A stretch of DNA of 64,000 nt, taken from contig JABWCD010000019.1 of the NCBI GenBank assembly GCA_013359265.1, positions 1-64,000 of the forward strand, read 5' to 3'. Shown piece after piece: positions 1 through 8,152 of the stretch (position 1 is its first letter; each line of letters begins with the position of its first letter). Source of the DNA: Candidatus Hydrogenedentota bacterium. GTDB lineage: Bacteria; Hydrogenedentota; Hydrogenedentia; Hydrogenedentales; SLHB01. The notes under the pieces are model-generated. The model saw nothing but the letters and a program-made list of their open reading frames with translations. It was not told the origin of the DNA and made no database searches. The translations under genes were made by a program, and so were the position numbers.

Positions 1-35
1 ACCTACAGTAGCACACGCACCAGGAATCGGCTAAC

Positions 36-467
36 ATGCAATCAACCAACCCCGGTTCCCTAACATTTCACTTGGTCTACAAAACGGGGGCCGCCCAACC
101 TCGCGCCAGAGGGTTCGTTGCCGATGCGGAGAGACTTACACCAATTAGAACCGCTTCCCAGGACGTGTATTTGTCGCTGCGTACATTCCAGTCATCGTAT
201 TTTGATGTGATTACTAGCATTAGAGAGGCCTACCGAGTCTTGCGTCCAGGAGGCGTATTCCTGGTCTCCGTCGCCAATGCTTTTATTGGCGATGGGGATG
301 CGATTGTACCTGGCTTGGTGATACCACACACGAGCATTGTGGACCGCGACAGGCCATTCGAGCTCGCCGAGAAGATTCGGCGTCAGTTGACGATTTTGAG
401 GTTCGAAGACGTTGGGATCCATTCGGGACCGACTGAGATATACGCGTTTGCGCGTCGAACGGTGTAA
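36..467 (+). pseudogene. SAM methyltransferase fragment (C-terminal part)
   Basis: Residues about 56-80 carry the late core of a class I SAM-dependent methyltransferase: a DVITS strand, a helix reading EAYRVLRPGG and the strand VFLVSVAN. This is the usual motif-VI region of small-molecule methyltransferases. The N-terminal half with the SAM-binding GxGxG loop is missing. The reading frame is closed by a TAG at 9-11, so the missing part is not simply cut by the window edge in this frame. It is either a truncated gene or one frameshifted further upstream. Base composition is lower in GC than most of the window. The substrate is unknown. I see the fold signature; calling it broken is inference. 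Confidence 0.45.
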
Positions 468-782
468 ACATTTTCCGCAGAGCTGGGGCATCGAAGATAG
501 ATGACTTTTGCGTGCGGTACCCCCCTCGCTGTGACACCCAGCTTTTGCTGCCAAACACAGCATAGACATCTAAAACTGTTAAGGTTCGTTGTTCGAAATT
601 GTCGCTATGACCATACTAAACAGCCAGTACTCGTTCTCAAGACAATGCTGCTAAATGAGACGTAGGCCGCATTCACAATACAAAAACAGATCGGCCCGCC
701 AAATCGGTACGTTTTCGGCTGCGATCTTGTAACTAGTTGAAACATAATAATTTGCATTTTATCGAGAACGATTACCGCCTAA
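468..782. other. Convergent intergenic region, nothing recognised
   Basis: AT-richer spacer between the methyltransferase fragment and the stop of the ATPase gene. I see no convincing coding frame, RNA gene or clear terminator hairpin. Confidence 0.4.
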
Positions 783-2312
783 TTAGCTCCAGTTCGGGAG
801 TTCTAAGCCCTTTCGGTAGAGATAGGGAATGCTAAAATGCCGTCCGGTCTTGCTATGACTTTCCGCAAGGAAACCAATCGATTTAAGGTCTTTAACCACA
901 TCCGACCAGTCTCGCCCTAAGTACTTGCGGACGTGCTCCTCTGAGAACCGTACTGGGCCACCAGCGAATTTCTCCATGTGCTCCCATAAGTGCGGGAACT
1001 CGGCCTCAAGATAGGTCGTACGTTTTCGCTTCGATAGCTCTGCAAGACCATATTGAATAGAGTTAGAGTCAAAGAAGTCCAGCGATTTTCCAGCTTTGTT
1101 GCTTTGGAGAATACTTTGTTGATGTTGTTTCGCCTTTGTTAGTAAGTCGATGACGTCTCGAGGAGTCACTACGCCATTACTATCTGCTGTGTGGTTGTAT
1201 ATCCATCGCAAGGTCTTGCTCTGTCTACTACCTTTGTTAACGCTATCTGGGAAAACTCTATAAAATAGGTCCGTCCTGTACGAATGACTTGTGTCGAGGG
1301 CATCTTTGTCTACGCCGAAGAAATCTATCATTTGGTATGACGCAAAAATGCGCTTCACTACCATGGTCAGTATTTGTTCCTCTGACCAGCGAAGAATCTC
1401 CGATTGTCTACTTGTTATGTGCGAAAGCGCCACGAAGCCCTCTCCTCCACGGACAACTTGATGCAGCATGTCGTCTCGCAGGAATACTTTGATTCGAATC
1501 CGATCCGAACCGAACACTCTTGTGGCTCGAAGCAGTCCACGGAGTGCCCGTCGCTCGAGTTCGGACCTGCGAGGGAAAATCTCGTCAAGCCGGTCTATCA
1601 TCATCCATAGCCTGAGGTCGCAAGCTGTGAGAATGCGATCGAGGCAAGACTTCAGCTTCTCTGTATATAGGGGTAGCTTGTTTGTCTCGTCGGATGCCGA
1701 GACGGAAGGCTGATTGGCGGAATTTCCAAACAAGTCGATCTCAAACTCGCCACAATTCTCCGGCAGCTTGAACTTGACCTTTGGAACTATCATGTGCAAA
1801 GTGGCCAGTGTCCATGCCAGTACTTCCCGCAGCGACTTGCGCTTCTTAAGCTCAGGGATTCCTGCCTGCTGGCTAGCCGATCGAAAGGCGGCAACCTCGG
1901 CCTGCGCGGCGAGCAAGTGGACACGATACATTTCGTTCTTAAGGAAGTTTTCGTGGGCCAGAGAAATAAGATAGATACACCAGAAGCTCACAAAATCCTC
2001 TTCGTCCAAGGTTTCGAACTGCTCCTTGAAGGCGTGAAATACGTGATCGCCGGTGCTGCTTACACCATGAGCAATGACGACCTTTCTGCTGAGTAAAAGG
2101 TGCTTGGGCAAGAATTCGACGAAAATCCGGTAGAGAGCGCTTTTCCCTGACCCCTTTGTCCCAGCTATGATGTCTACTCGGTCTTGGAGCAAATCCGTAA
2201 AGACAGACGTCTCCACTCGCGCCGATTCAAGAAGGGTGTCCTGCTCGGCAATTGAAGATCCCAAGTCAAACTGACCCAATAGAAGATGAAGTGTCGAGTT
2301 CTGATAGGCCAA
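783..2312 (-). CDS. P-loop ATPase, Sll1717-like family
   Basis: A 509-residue protein. The N-terminus has the pattern FDLGSSIAEQDTLLES followed by a Walker A loop, GTKGSGKSAL (about residues 51-60), which matches the P-loop ATPases annotated as the Sll1717 family. A Walker B-like strand WMMIDRLDE lies near residues 240-248, with a long helical C-terminal half. Members occur as stand-alone accessory genes and their biochemical role is not established. A defence or regulatory job is only a guess. The start is a TTG, preceded 7 nt upstream by GGAG; no ATG lies near it. The gene is markedly poorer in GC than genes after 3 kb, in keeping with acquisition by transfer. Confidence 0.7.
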   Translation of the reverse strand: MAYQNSTLHLLLGQFDLGSSIAEQDTLLESARVETSVFTDLLQDRVDIIAGTKGSGKSALYRIFVEFLPKHLLLSRKVVIAHGVSSTGDHVFHAFKEQFETLDEEDFVSFWCIYLISLAHENFLKNEMYRVHLLAAQAEVAAFRSASQQAGIPELKKRKSLREVLAWTLATLHMIVPKVKFKLPENCGEFEIDLFGNSANQPSVSASDETNKLPLYTEKLKSCLDRILTACDLRLWMMIDRLDEIFPRRSELERRALRGLLRATRVFGSDRIRIKVFLRDDMLHQVVRGGEGFVALSHITSRQSEILRWSEEQILTMVVKRIFASYQMIDFFGVDKDALDTSHSYRTDLFYRVFPDSVNKGSRQSKTLRWIYNHTADSNGVVTPRDVIDLLTKAKQHQQSILQSNKAGKSLDFFDSNSIQYGLAELSKRKRTTYLEAEFPHLWEHMEKFAGGPVRFSEEHVRKYLGRDWSDVVKDLKSIGFLAESHSKTGRHFSIPYLYRKGLELPNWS

Positions 2313-2617
2313 GTTCCAACTCCGTGCAGGAGTTAAGCTAGATCAGTCCAACGGAATAATGCAAATCAGTATCGACTGCGCAAAATTCAGCACGAATTCT
2401 GGCCGAAATCTGCAACAAAAGAATCTGGGACAAGATACGATTTGAGTCCTTTATCATCTCTTTTTCTCAACCGGGTCGCCTCGTGGTCAGGATGTCTTAA
2501 CACGTCCGCTGACCACGTTCGTTGTAGTGAACCATCCAAGTCATGTTCTTAGCCGCTCGCTTGCCGCCCGATCCGCGCGTTGCGTGGTTATCTGTTCTCG
2601 TGTGCGCTTTGTACTCT
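2313..2617. other. Intergenic spacer upstream of the ATPase
   Basis: About 300 bases with no recognised gene. Composition changes here from AT-richer (before about 2460) to GC-rich (after about 2500), so this is the right edge of the low-GC segment. It should hold the promoter of the ATPase gene but I cannot pick one with confidence. Confidence 0.4.
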
Positions 2618-2835
2618 CTAACGACTTGCAGCCGACTCATCAAACACCGGCGCCGGGCCGGTAAGCCATTTGAGGTGTTGGCGGCGGGTTTTGCTGGCGT
2701 CGAAGAGGTACAGCACTGCCGAGCGGTCGACGTTGGAGAGTCGCGCGATGCCTTTGTCGTCGAGCCAGCCGTTGTTGGTTGCGAGGGGGTGTCGTAGTGT
2801 TCGACGCCGATACGGGTCCACGCGAAGTTCGTCAT
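2618..2835 (-). pseudogene. Frameshifted small gene remnant, function unknown
   Basis: Two minus-strand frames join into one sensible product. The first starts at the ATG at 2835 (MTNFAWTRIGVEHYDT). The second continues with ATNNGWLDDKGIARLSNV and ends FDESAASR. Both use GC-rich third positions like real genes here, and they meet at a run of five G (plus strand 2785-2789), a classic slippage site. With the shift repaired the product would be about 72 residues. I do not recognise the family. It is either a broken gene or a homopolymer sequencing error. Confidence 0.35.
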
Positions 2836-3113
2836 GGCGTTCCGGTTGCGCGGCCAAGTTCCTTTGTCCCTATATCTTCTTAGACCATTCGGGTTCGGGG
2901 GGTTGACTCCGTGCCGTCCCCTCAGCCAGCATGATTCCGCCACCTCGGGGGAAGCGTCCGGCAGCGCGAGGAGGCACTGAACGGGGGCGTTCAACAAATT
3001 CAGCGCACGTGCCCGCCACCACGAGCCCGCGGCATCGCGCGCGATACCGCCTCGCCCTGTGGAAGCCGGCGGTCTGACGGGGGGAATACTGTGGGACGCA
3101 GGGGGATGCGCGC
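2836..3113. other. Divergent intergenic region
   Basis: Spacer between the frameshifted remnant and the isomerase gene. A run AGGGGG at 3100-3105 is the ribosome binding site of the latter. Nothing else is recognised. Confidence 0.4.
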
Positions 3114-3956
3114 ATGATTGAGCTTGGAATGCACACCGACAATTGGCGGCCGCTCAGCGGGGGATTCGCAAAGGCGGCGGAAGCCGCGGTCACCTACGGC
3201 ATCAAACATCTCGAGTTTGCCGCTATTCACGGCCAGTACTTCATCCAGGCCATGGGCTACGAACCGGGAATCTCGCTCGAATCGAATCCGCGCGCGTTGA
3301 AACGCTACTGCGACCAACGCGGGCTGGCCATCTCGCAAATCGACGGCGCCTATCCCCTCATGGGTCCCGACGGCTCCGCCTACGGCGTGCAGTACGTCCG
3401 GCAATGCATCCGGTTTGCGGCCGAGCTCGACTGCCCGATGGTGGACACCACCGACGGCGCAATCGAAATCGAAGGACTCAGCCGCGACGAAGTGTTCCGC
3501 ATCACCTGCGACAACTACCGCCAGGTCCTCTCCTGGGCGGAGGACTACCGGATCGTCATCAACGTGGAACCCCACGGCCCCTACACCAATGACGGTGAGT
3601 TCATGCTGAAGCTGTTCAAACACTTCGAATCCGAATGGCTACGGTGCAACTTCGACACCGGAAACTCCTTCATCGCCGGCCACGATCCGCTTGAGTACCT
3701 GAAAACGCTGCGGCCATATGTTTCCCACTGCCACATCAAGGACGTCAGCGCCGGCCTGGCCGCCGCGGCCCGAGGCGAAGACACCGGCATCGCCTGCAGC
3801 GAAGTCGCCATCGGCGGCGGCGTCAACGCCGGCAACATCAAGAACTGCCTCGCCTTCCTCAAGCAGACAAATTGGGACGGCGTCGTCTCCCTCGAGTGCT
3901 ACGGCAGCGACGAGAATGTTCGCCAGAGCGTTGAGTTCCTGCGGGCTCTCGTCTGA
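3114..3956 (+). CDS. Sugar phosphate isomerase/epimerase family TIM-barrel protein
   Basis: A 280-residue cytoplasmic protein of the xylose isomerase-like TIM-barrel (AP endonuclease 2) superfamily. The expected metal-site residues are present: Glu in VINVEPHGP (about 146-154), Asp in FDTGNS (about 180), His in YVSHCHIKD (about 205) and a C-terminal Glu in VSLECYG. Such proteins isomerise or epimerise keto-sugars or inositol derivatives, usually with Mn or a similar divalent metal. The substrate cannot be read from sequence. The start ATG is set by AGGGGG 8 nt upstream. It stands alone, but the next genes belong to the same fold class, which suggests a sugar-catabolism neighbourhood. Confidence 0.8.
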   Translation: MIELGMHTDNWRPLSGGFAKAAEAAVTYGIKHLEFAAIHGQYFIQAMGYEPGISLESNPRALKRYCDQRGLAISQIDGAYPLMGPDGSAYGVQYVRQCIRFAAELDCPMVDTTDGAIEIEGLSRDEVFRITCDNYRQVLSWAEDYRIVINVEPHGPYTNDGEFMLKLFKHFESEWLRCNFDTGNSFIAGHDPLEYLKTLRPYVSHCHIKDVSAGLAAAARGEDTGIACSEVAIGGGVNAGNIKNCLAFLKQTNWDGVVSLECYGSDENVRQSVEFLRALV

Positions 3957-4872
3957 CTCGCGGCGGTTGCTCAGAAACCTCTCGTCCGTGCGCCGCACCG
4001 CGCACCGCTGAGCCGTGCATCGCGAGCCACCACTTCGACCCCTCCATTACCCCCATCACAACTCCACCTTACAGCCCTCAATCTATGCAATATGTGAAAT
4101 CTGTGGTTAAACGCTCTTTAATTGACAGATCTGCATCTAATCCACGTTTATCCATTAAAACCCCTCGTTTCGCAAAACGCAATTTGACCTAGTTTTCCTG
4201 GCGCTTTGCATTTCGCCATAAGCTTCGTCAATCAAACAGAGGTTATTTCGCGCAGGAGCCATCTCAACCCCGATCCTCACTGCGTCTCCGCTGTCAACCA
4301 AATCACCCTCGTTTCGCCAAGTCTACTTTTGTGCGACTAACTGTCAACTTCATCAATTCGTTCAAGAGAATTCGGATCGGTCATCATTAGCCAGCGCCAA
4401 ACAGCCACGCCCGCTGCGCCACCACTATTCCAAGCCTACGGTAACGAAAGTCCCGATATACCCGATAGGCCCGGTAGACCCGATCCCCATCTTCTGCGGA
4501 ACCCGGAACCCGACGCTCGGAACCCGATGCCTCCGGTCTGCTCAGTGCAACACGTTGGGCTAATTTATGGAGGGAGTCGAACGACTCGGTTGCCGGCCCC
4601 GACGGTGGCGCCGGAGTTATCCAAAGCCTGAAGGAGTGACCGGTGACAATCGTCTTGACGCCCTCCGCTTACAGTTCTATGATTTCAGGTAGAGCCTGCC
4701 CGTGATGCTCATGCGGCGGTCTCTATGGGGGAGTTATTCGCCAAAGCCTGCTGAGGCGTGGACGCTCCGTGCGTGTCACGCGCGAGCGTGCCTTCCGGCA
4801 ACGTGCTTCCGCGCGTGCGTCCCGACACGGCTTTGGCCCTGGGTGCAATGCCCAGAGAGGGGGATATACGTC
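3957..4872. other. Long intergenic/leader region upstream of the exported TIM-barrel pair
   Basis: About 900 bases without a credible gene. 4080-4380 is AT-rich. 4452-4485 is a 9-nt tandem array. From 4574 on it looks like a structured leader: the palindrome GAGTCG-AA-CGACTC (4574-4587), two copies of GGAGTTAT(n)CCAAAGCCTG at 4613-4630 and 4730-4750, and a small hairpin CTGGG-tgcaatg-CCCAG (4839-4855) directly before the ribosome binding site AGAGAGGGGG. I do not recognise a known riboswitch class. Confidence 0.4.
4452..4485 (+). repeat. 9-nt tandem array (CCCGATAnn)
   Basis: CCCGAT or CCCGGT recurs at 4452, 4461, 4470 and 4479, an exact 9-base period. It resembles in period, but not in unit, the GGAC arrays at 13.2, 16.0 and 23.2 kb. 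Confidence 0.6.
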
Positions 4873-5829
4873 ATGGCATTGAAGACCGATCGCCGCACTT
4901 TCGTGAAGAACACCCTGGTAGCTCCCGCAGCCATGGCGCTGTCCATGAACGCCGGGGCCAACGCGCAAGAAGCGCCGGCGCCTACCGCCCTTCCTCAGGG
5001 ACGCATCGGAAACATGCAGGTCAGCCGTCTTCTATTGGGCGGCAACTTGCTGACGCACTTCACGCACAGCCGCGAACTCAAATACGTCTACAACCTCGCG
5101 GCGCATTACAACACCGACGACAAGATTCTGCAGACGTTGGCGCTTGCCGAACAGCACGGAATTAATACGCTCGTTATACATACTGTTCCGCGCATACTCG
5201 ATACGTTGAGGAAATACCGCTTCGAAATGGGCGGAAAAATGCAGTGGATCGTTTGCCCCACGGCGCCCGTAGGCAGCGACCTCAGCGAATACGCCAAACA
5301 GATTCAAGGCCTCGTGAACGACAAGTGCAACGCCATTTACCTGTGGGGCGTCCACGCCGACCGCCTTGTTGCAGAAGGCAAGATCGACATGGTCAGGCGG
5401 CTGGTCGATTTGGCGAAGGAACACAACATCCCCTCGGGTGTCGGTTCTCACGATACGAACGTCGTGGTCGAGTGCGAGAAAAACAACGTCAACGCGGACT
5501 TCTACATCAAGACGCTTCATCACCACAAATACGCCACCGGCCCCAAGCCTCACGAACTCACCGCGCCCCATGCCGAGATACCCGGATATTGGTGCAAGAA
5601 CCCGCAGGAAACCATCGATTTCATGGCCAATGTGGAAAAACCCTGGATTGCGTTTAAGGTCATGGCCGCCGGCGCAATCCCTCCCGAAAGCGCTTTTCAG
5701 TACGCGTTCAAGAACGGGGCCGACCACGTCCTTGCCGGCATGTTCGATTTCGAAATCGCACAGGACGCCAAGCTCGCCTGTGACATCGTCGCCAGCAACA
5801 CCACCAGGACACGTCCGTGGCGAAGTTGA
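4873..5829 (+). CDS. Tat-exported aldo/keto reductase-like TIM-barrel protein
   Basis: From the ATG at 4873 the product is 318 residues. It opens with a twin-arginine signal (DRRTFVKNTLVAPAAMALSM, cut after about residue 32 near ANAQ), so it is probably exported folded. The mature part (RIGNMQVSRLLLGGNLL, then LALAEQHGINTLVIH and AIYLWGVHAD) resembles the aldo/keto reductase-like barrels that many planctomycete-type bacteria export. The catalytic tetrad is not clear and the substrate is unknown. The start is chosen because the twin-arginine signal begins there and AGAGAGGGGG precedes it; an upstream in-frame extension to 4702 has no coding character. The last 13 nt overlap the next gene, so the two are translationally coupled. 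Confidence 0.7.
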   Translation: MALKTDRRTFVKNTLVAPAAMALSMNAGANAQEAPAPTALPQGRIGNMQVSRLLLGGNLLTHFTHSRELKYVYNLAAHYNTDDKILQTLALAEQHGINTLVIHTVPRILDTLRKYRFEMGGKMQWIVCPTAPVGSDLSEYAKQIQGLVNDKCNAIYLWGVHADRLVAEGKIDMVRRLVDLAKEHNIPSGVGSHDTNVVVECEKNNVNADFYIKTLHHHKYATGPKPHELTAPHAEIPGYWCKNPQETIDFMANVEKPWIAFKVMAAGAIPPESAFQYAFKNGADHVLAGMFDFEIAQDAKLACDIVASNTTRTRPWRS

Positions 5830-6728
5830 GCATTTTCACCAGTGCGCGTCTCTCCCTCGTCGTCGCGGCGGGTTGCCTGCTTGCACAACCGGTTTTCGCG
5901 GCCGAAGGCGCGCACACGTTTTTTGCCTTCTGCATGGACACCCATGACAGCCAGAAGCGAACGCTCGAACAACAGGCCGCATTACTCGAAGAACTTGGTT
6001 ACGACGGCGCCGGCCATCTCTGGCTCGATAATCTTCAACAGCGCATCGACACGCTGGACGCCCACGGCCTCAAATTGTTCCAAGTGTACGTGCAAGTCTA
6101 TATCGCACCGGCCGCCACTCCCTACGATGCGCGCCTAAGAGAGGCAATGCCGCTGCTTAAAGACCGTGACGTAATGCTCGCCTTGTTGATGAAGGGCGGC
6201 TCACCCTCCGATCAATCCGGCGACGCCCGCGCCATTGCACTCGTAAACGAAATCGCCGACATGGCCGCACCATCCAATGTTCGAGTGGTACTTTATCCGC
6301 ATTCCGGCGACTGGCTTGAGCGTGTCGAAGATGCGCTGCGCATCGTGCAAAAGGTGAATCGCACCGATGTCGGCATCATGTTCAATCTCTGCCACTTTCT
6401 GAAAGTCGACCAGGAGGAAAACATCAGGCCGCTGCTGACGTCGGCGATGCCCCATCTCTTCGCCGTCAGCGTTCACGGCGCCGATCGCGCCGCGGAAATT
6501 CACGCCGGTACGGGCAATTGGATTCAGCCCCTCGGCAGCGGATCGTTTGACGTGGGCGCGCTGCTACGAACACTCGACGATCTCGGCTACCGCGGCCCTA
6601 TCGGTCTCCAATGCTACGGAATCCCCGGCGACGCCCGGAATCATCTGACACGATCCATCGCCGCCTGGCGGCAGATTTTGGAACGCCTTGAAGCCCCCTC
6701 TCCGGGCGCAAAGGCACGCCAAGAATAG
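5817..6728 (+). CDS. Secreted sugar phosphate isomerase/epimerase-like protein
   Basis: A 303-residue protein with an N-terminal signal peptide (about residues 1-29, ending PVFAAEG), then a xylose isomerase-like TIM barrel. Visible core pieces are the early LGYDGAGHLWLD, VVLYPHSGDW, GIMFNLCHFL (which replaces the usual D-x-G metal strand), AVSVHGAD and the final GLQCYGIPGD, where the usual metal Glu of SLECYG-type ends is Gln. Loss of acidic ligands suggests changed metal use or a binding role. The start is GTG at 5817, inside the end of the preceding gene, with AGGA shortly upstream. The pair probably works together on an extracytoplasmic sugar or polyol, which is inference from coupling and shared export. 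Confidence 0.7.
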   Translation: MAKLSIFTSARLSLVVAAGCLLAQPVFAAEGAHTFFAFCMDTHDSQKRTLEQQAALLEELGYDGAGHLWLDNLQQRIDTLDAHGLKLFQVYVQVYIAPAATPYDARLREAMPLLKDRDVMLALLMKGGSPSDQSGDARAIALVNEIADMAAPSNVRVVLYPHSGDWLERVEDALRIVQKVNRTDVGIMFNLCHFLKVDQEENIRPLLTSAMPHLFAVSVHGADRAAEIHAGTGNWIQPLGSGSFDVGALLRTLDDLGYRGPIGLQCYGIPGDARNHLTRSIAAWRQILERLEAPSPGAKARQE

Positions 6729-6760
6729 TCGGGCCCAGTACGCGGGCGAATGACTTGATT

Positions 6761-7675
6761 CTATTCACCCTTCGCTCCCGCGAAAATCCACATGCGGATA
6801 GTATGAAGCTCGCTTTCGGTCAGTTCTTCCGCATCCTTCGGCATTTTCGGTTCATAGATTCCGCGGAGGTGAAGAACCATGGGGCTCTGGTCTGGCGCGC
6901 CGGGAATGACAGCAGCGCCGGCGTAATCGCCACCCTCGAGGATTCCGGCCCGCGTCGTGAGGTCGAGACCGGCTTCCGGTTCGTTTCCGCTATGGCATTT
7001 GAAACAGCGCCGCTCGAGTAGAGGAACGATATCACGCTGGAAAGTCACCGCCGCGGCTTGCACGGGATCGATCGCCAGCGTTTTCGGCGTATACATCGCG
7101 TCAACGGATTTATCGGCAATTGCCACCGTGGGCACAACACTAACTGACGCCACGCTCGGATACGCGCCAACGACTATAGTCGCCCCGGAAGTACCGTCGG
7201 CGCGCGCCACCGGTGTGCCGATCCCGAATCCGTAAACCAGTCGCCCGCCGCTCGATCCCGCAAACAGCACAGCCACGGCGAGCGCCAGGGCAGTAAGCAT
7301 TGCGGACGCAGTGAGGACCCTGCGTCCCACGTCACCGCGAAAGTGGCTGGCGGCGAGCAGAACCGACGTCGCGAACGCCAGCACGGTGATCGAATACCCA
7401 AGCAGCCTGTGTTGCGTCAACGCCGTCTCGATTTCGCTGCTCGCCAACGCCACGAGTTCCGACGCCGCGCGCATGCCCGTAAGTGTGGCTGCCAGGGCGA
7501 TCAGACCCGCAACGAGGAAGTAGGCACCCACGAACGTGCGCCCTCTGTGCCAACGTTTGGACGTAAGGATCGTAACAAGGATCAACGGCAGCCCGAGAAA
7601 GGCAAGACTCATAGGCAGGTGCACGGACGCCGCGTGCAGCGCATGGGGCGACTCGAGAACTCTGGTCAAATCCAT
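6761..7675 (-). CDS. Membrane protein with DUF2231-like region and C-terminal planctomycete-type cytochrome domain
   Basis: From the ATG at 7675 (AAGGA 8 nt upstream) the product is 304 residues. The N-terminal half has about four hydrophobic segments (from SVHLPMSLAFLGLPLILVTI through LTASAMLTALALAVAVLFAG), resembling the DUF2231 membrane module. The C-terminal about 100 residues form a cytochrome-like domain: FQRDIVPLLERRCFKCH supplies a CxxCH haem site, followed by GLDLTTRAGILEGG, a GAAVIPG loop, PKMPKD and a closing ELHTIRMWIFAGA. This layout is that of Planctomycete cytochrome C modules. The expected location is the cytoplasmic membrane with the haem domain outside. The electron partner is unknown. 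It converges on the upstream isomerase-like gene. Confidence 0.75.
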   Translation of the reverse strand: MDLTRVLESPHALHAASVHLPMSLAFLGLPLILVTILTSKRWHRGRTFVGAYFLVAGLIALAATLTGMRAASELVALASSEIETALTQHRLLGYSITVLAFATSVLLAASHFRGDVGRRVLTASAMLTALALAVAVLFAGSSGGRLVYGFGIGTPVARADGTSGATIVVGAYPSVASVSVVPTVAIADKSVDAMYTPKTLAIDPVQAAAVTFQRDIVPLLERRCFKCHSGNEPEAGLDLTTRAGILEGGDYAGAAVIPGAPDQSPMVLHLRGIYEPKMPKDAEELTESELHTIRMWIFAGAKGE

Positions 7676-8152
7676 AAGCGGATCCTTTTCGCCAAACGGG
7701 GGAAAACGAAACGCGAGTTGACCACGGCACGAAGCGCCCGGGGGAGGTGGCCTGTTCCACCCGCCAACATATCCTTGACCTGGCCGAAACTGCAAGCGGT
7801 GGATAGCCGTGAAGTATTGAGCGCAACCCCGTTCGTGTGGGCTGCGCATTGCGGGAGGACAGCCGATGACGTACTATCGACGGAGTTCCCGCCGACCACC
7901 GTCGTGGAGGATTGGGCGGCGTGACTCGGGACGGAGAACGAGGGCGATGTCGCGTGCATCCGCAGCGCCGCGCGGATGGGCCGGCCCTGCGGCGGAAAGG
8001 AGTTTCTTGCGCAACCGGAGGGCCTCGTGGGACTCTCCTACTGCCCCGCAAACGCGGCGCAAACCCAAACCGAAGCCGCACGGTGAGGCTCCGGAGAATA
8101 TCGGATTCAGAGGAACTTAAGACGTAGTTCGACTTTTTTGCGGGAGGAGTCC
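7676..8152. other. Divergent intergenic region
   Basis: About 480 bases between the cytochrome-domain gene and the PilT gene. A plus-strand frame at 7866-8120 has GGGAGGA before its ATG but encodes an arginine-rich low-complexity product and looks spurious. The PilT ribosome binding site GGGAGGAG is at 8142-8149. Nothing else is recognised. Confidence 0.4.

Noticed and set aside
2497-2997. 166-codon minus-strand frame
   Set aside because: Only its short segment around MTNFAWTRIGVEHYDT looks coding; the rest is an out-of-frame read of the frameshifted remnant.
7866-8120. Arginine-rich 84-codon frame with GGGAGGA before the ATG
   Set aside because: Composition is that of a GC-rich antisense or out-of-frame read (Arg, Pro and Ser dominate) and no fold pattern is seen; the binding-site match alone is weak support in GC-rich DNA.
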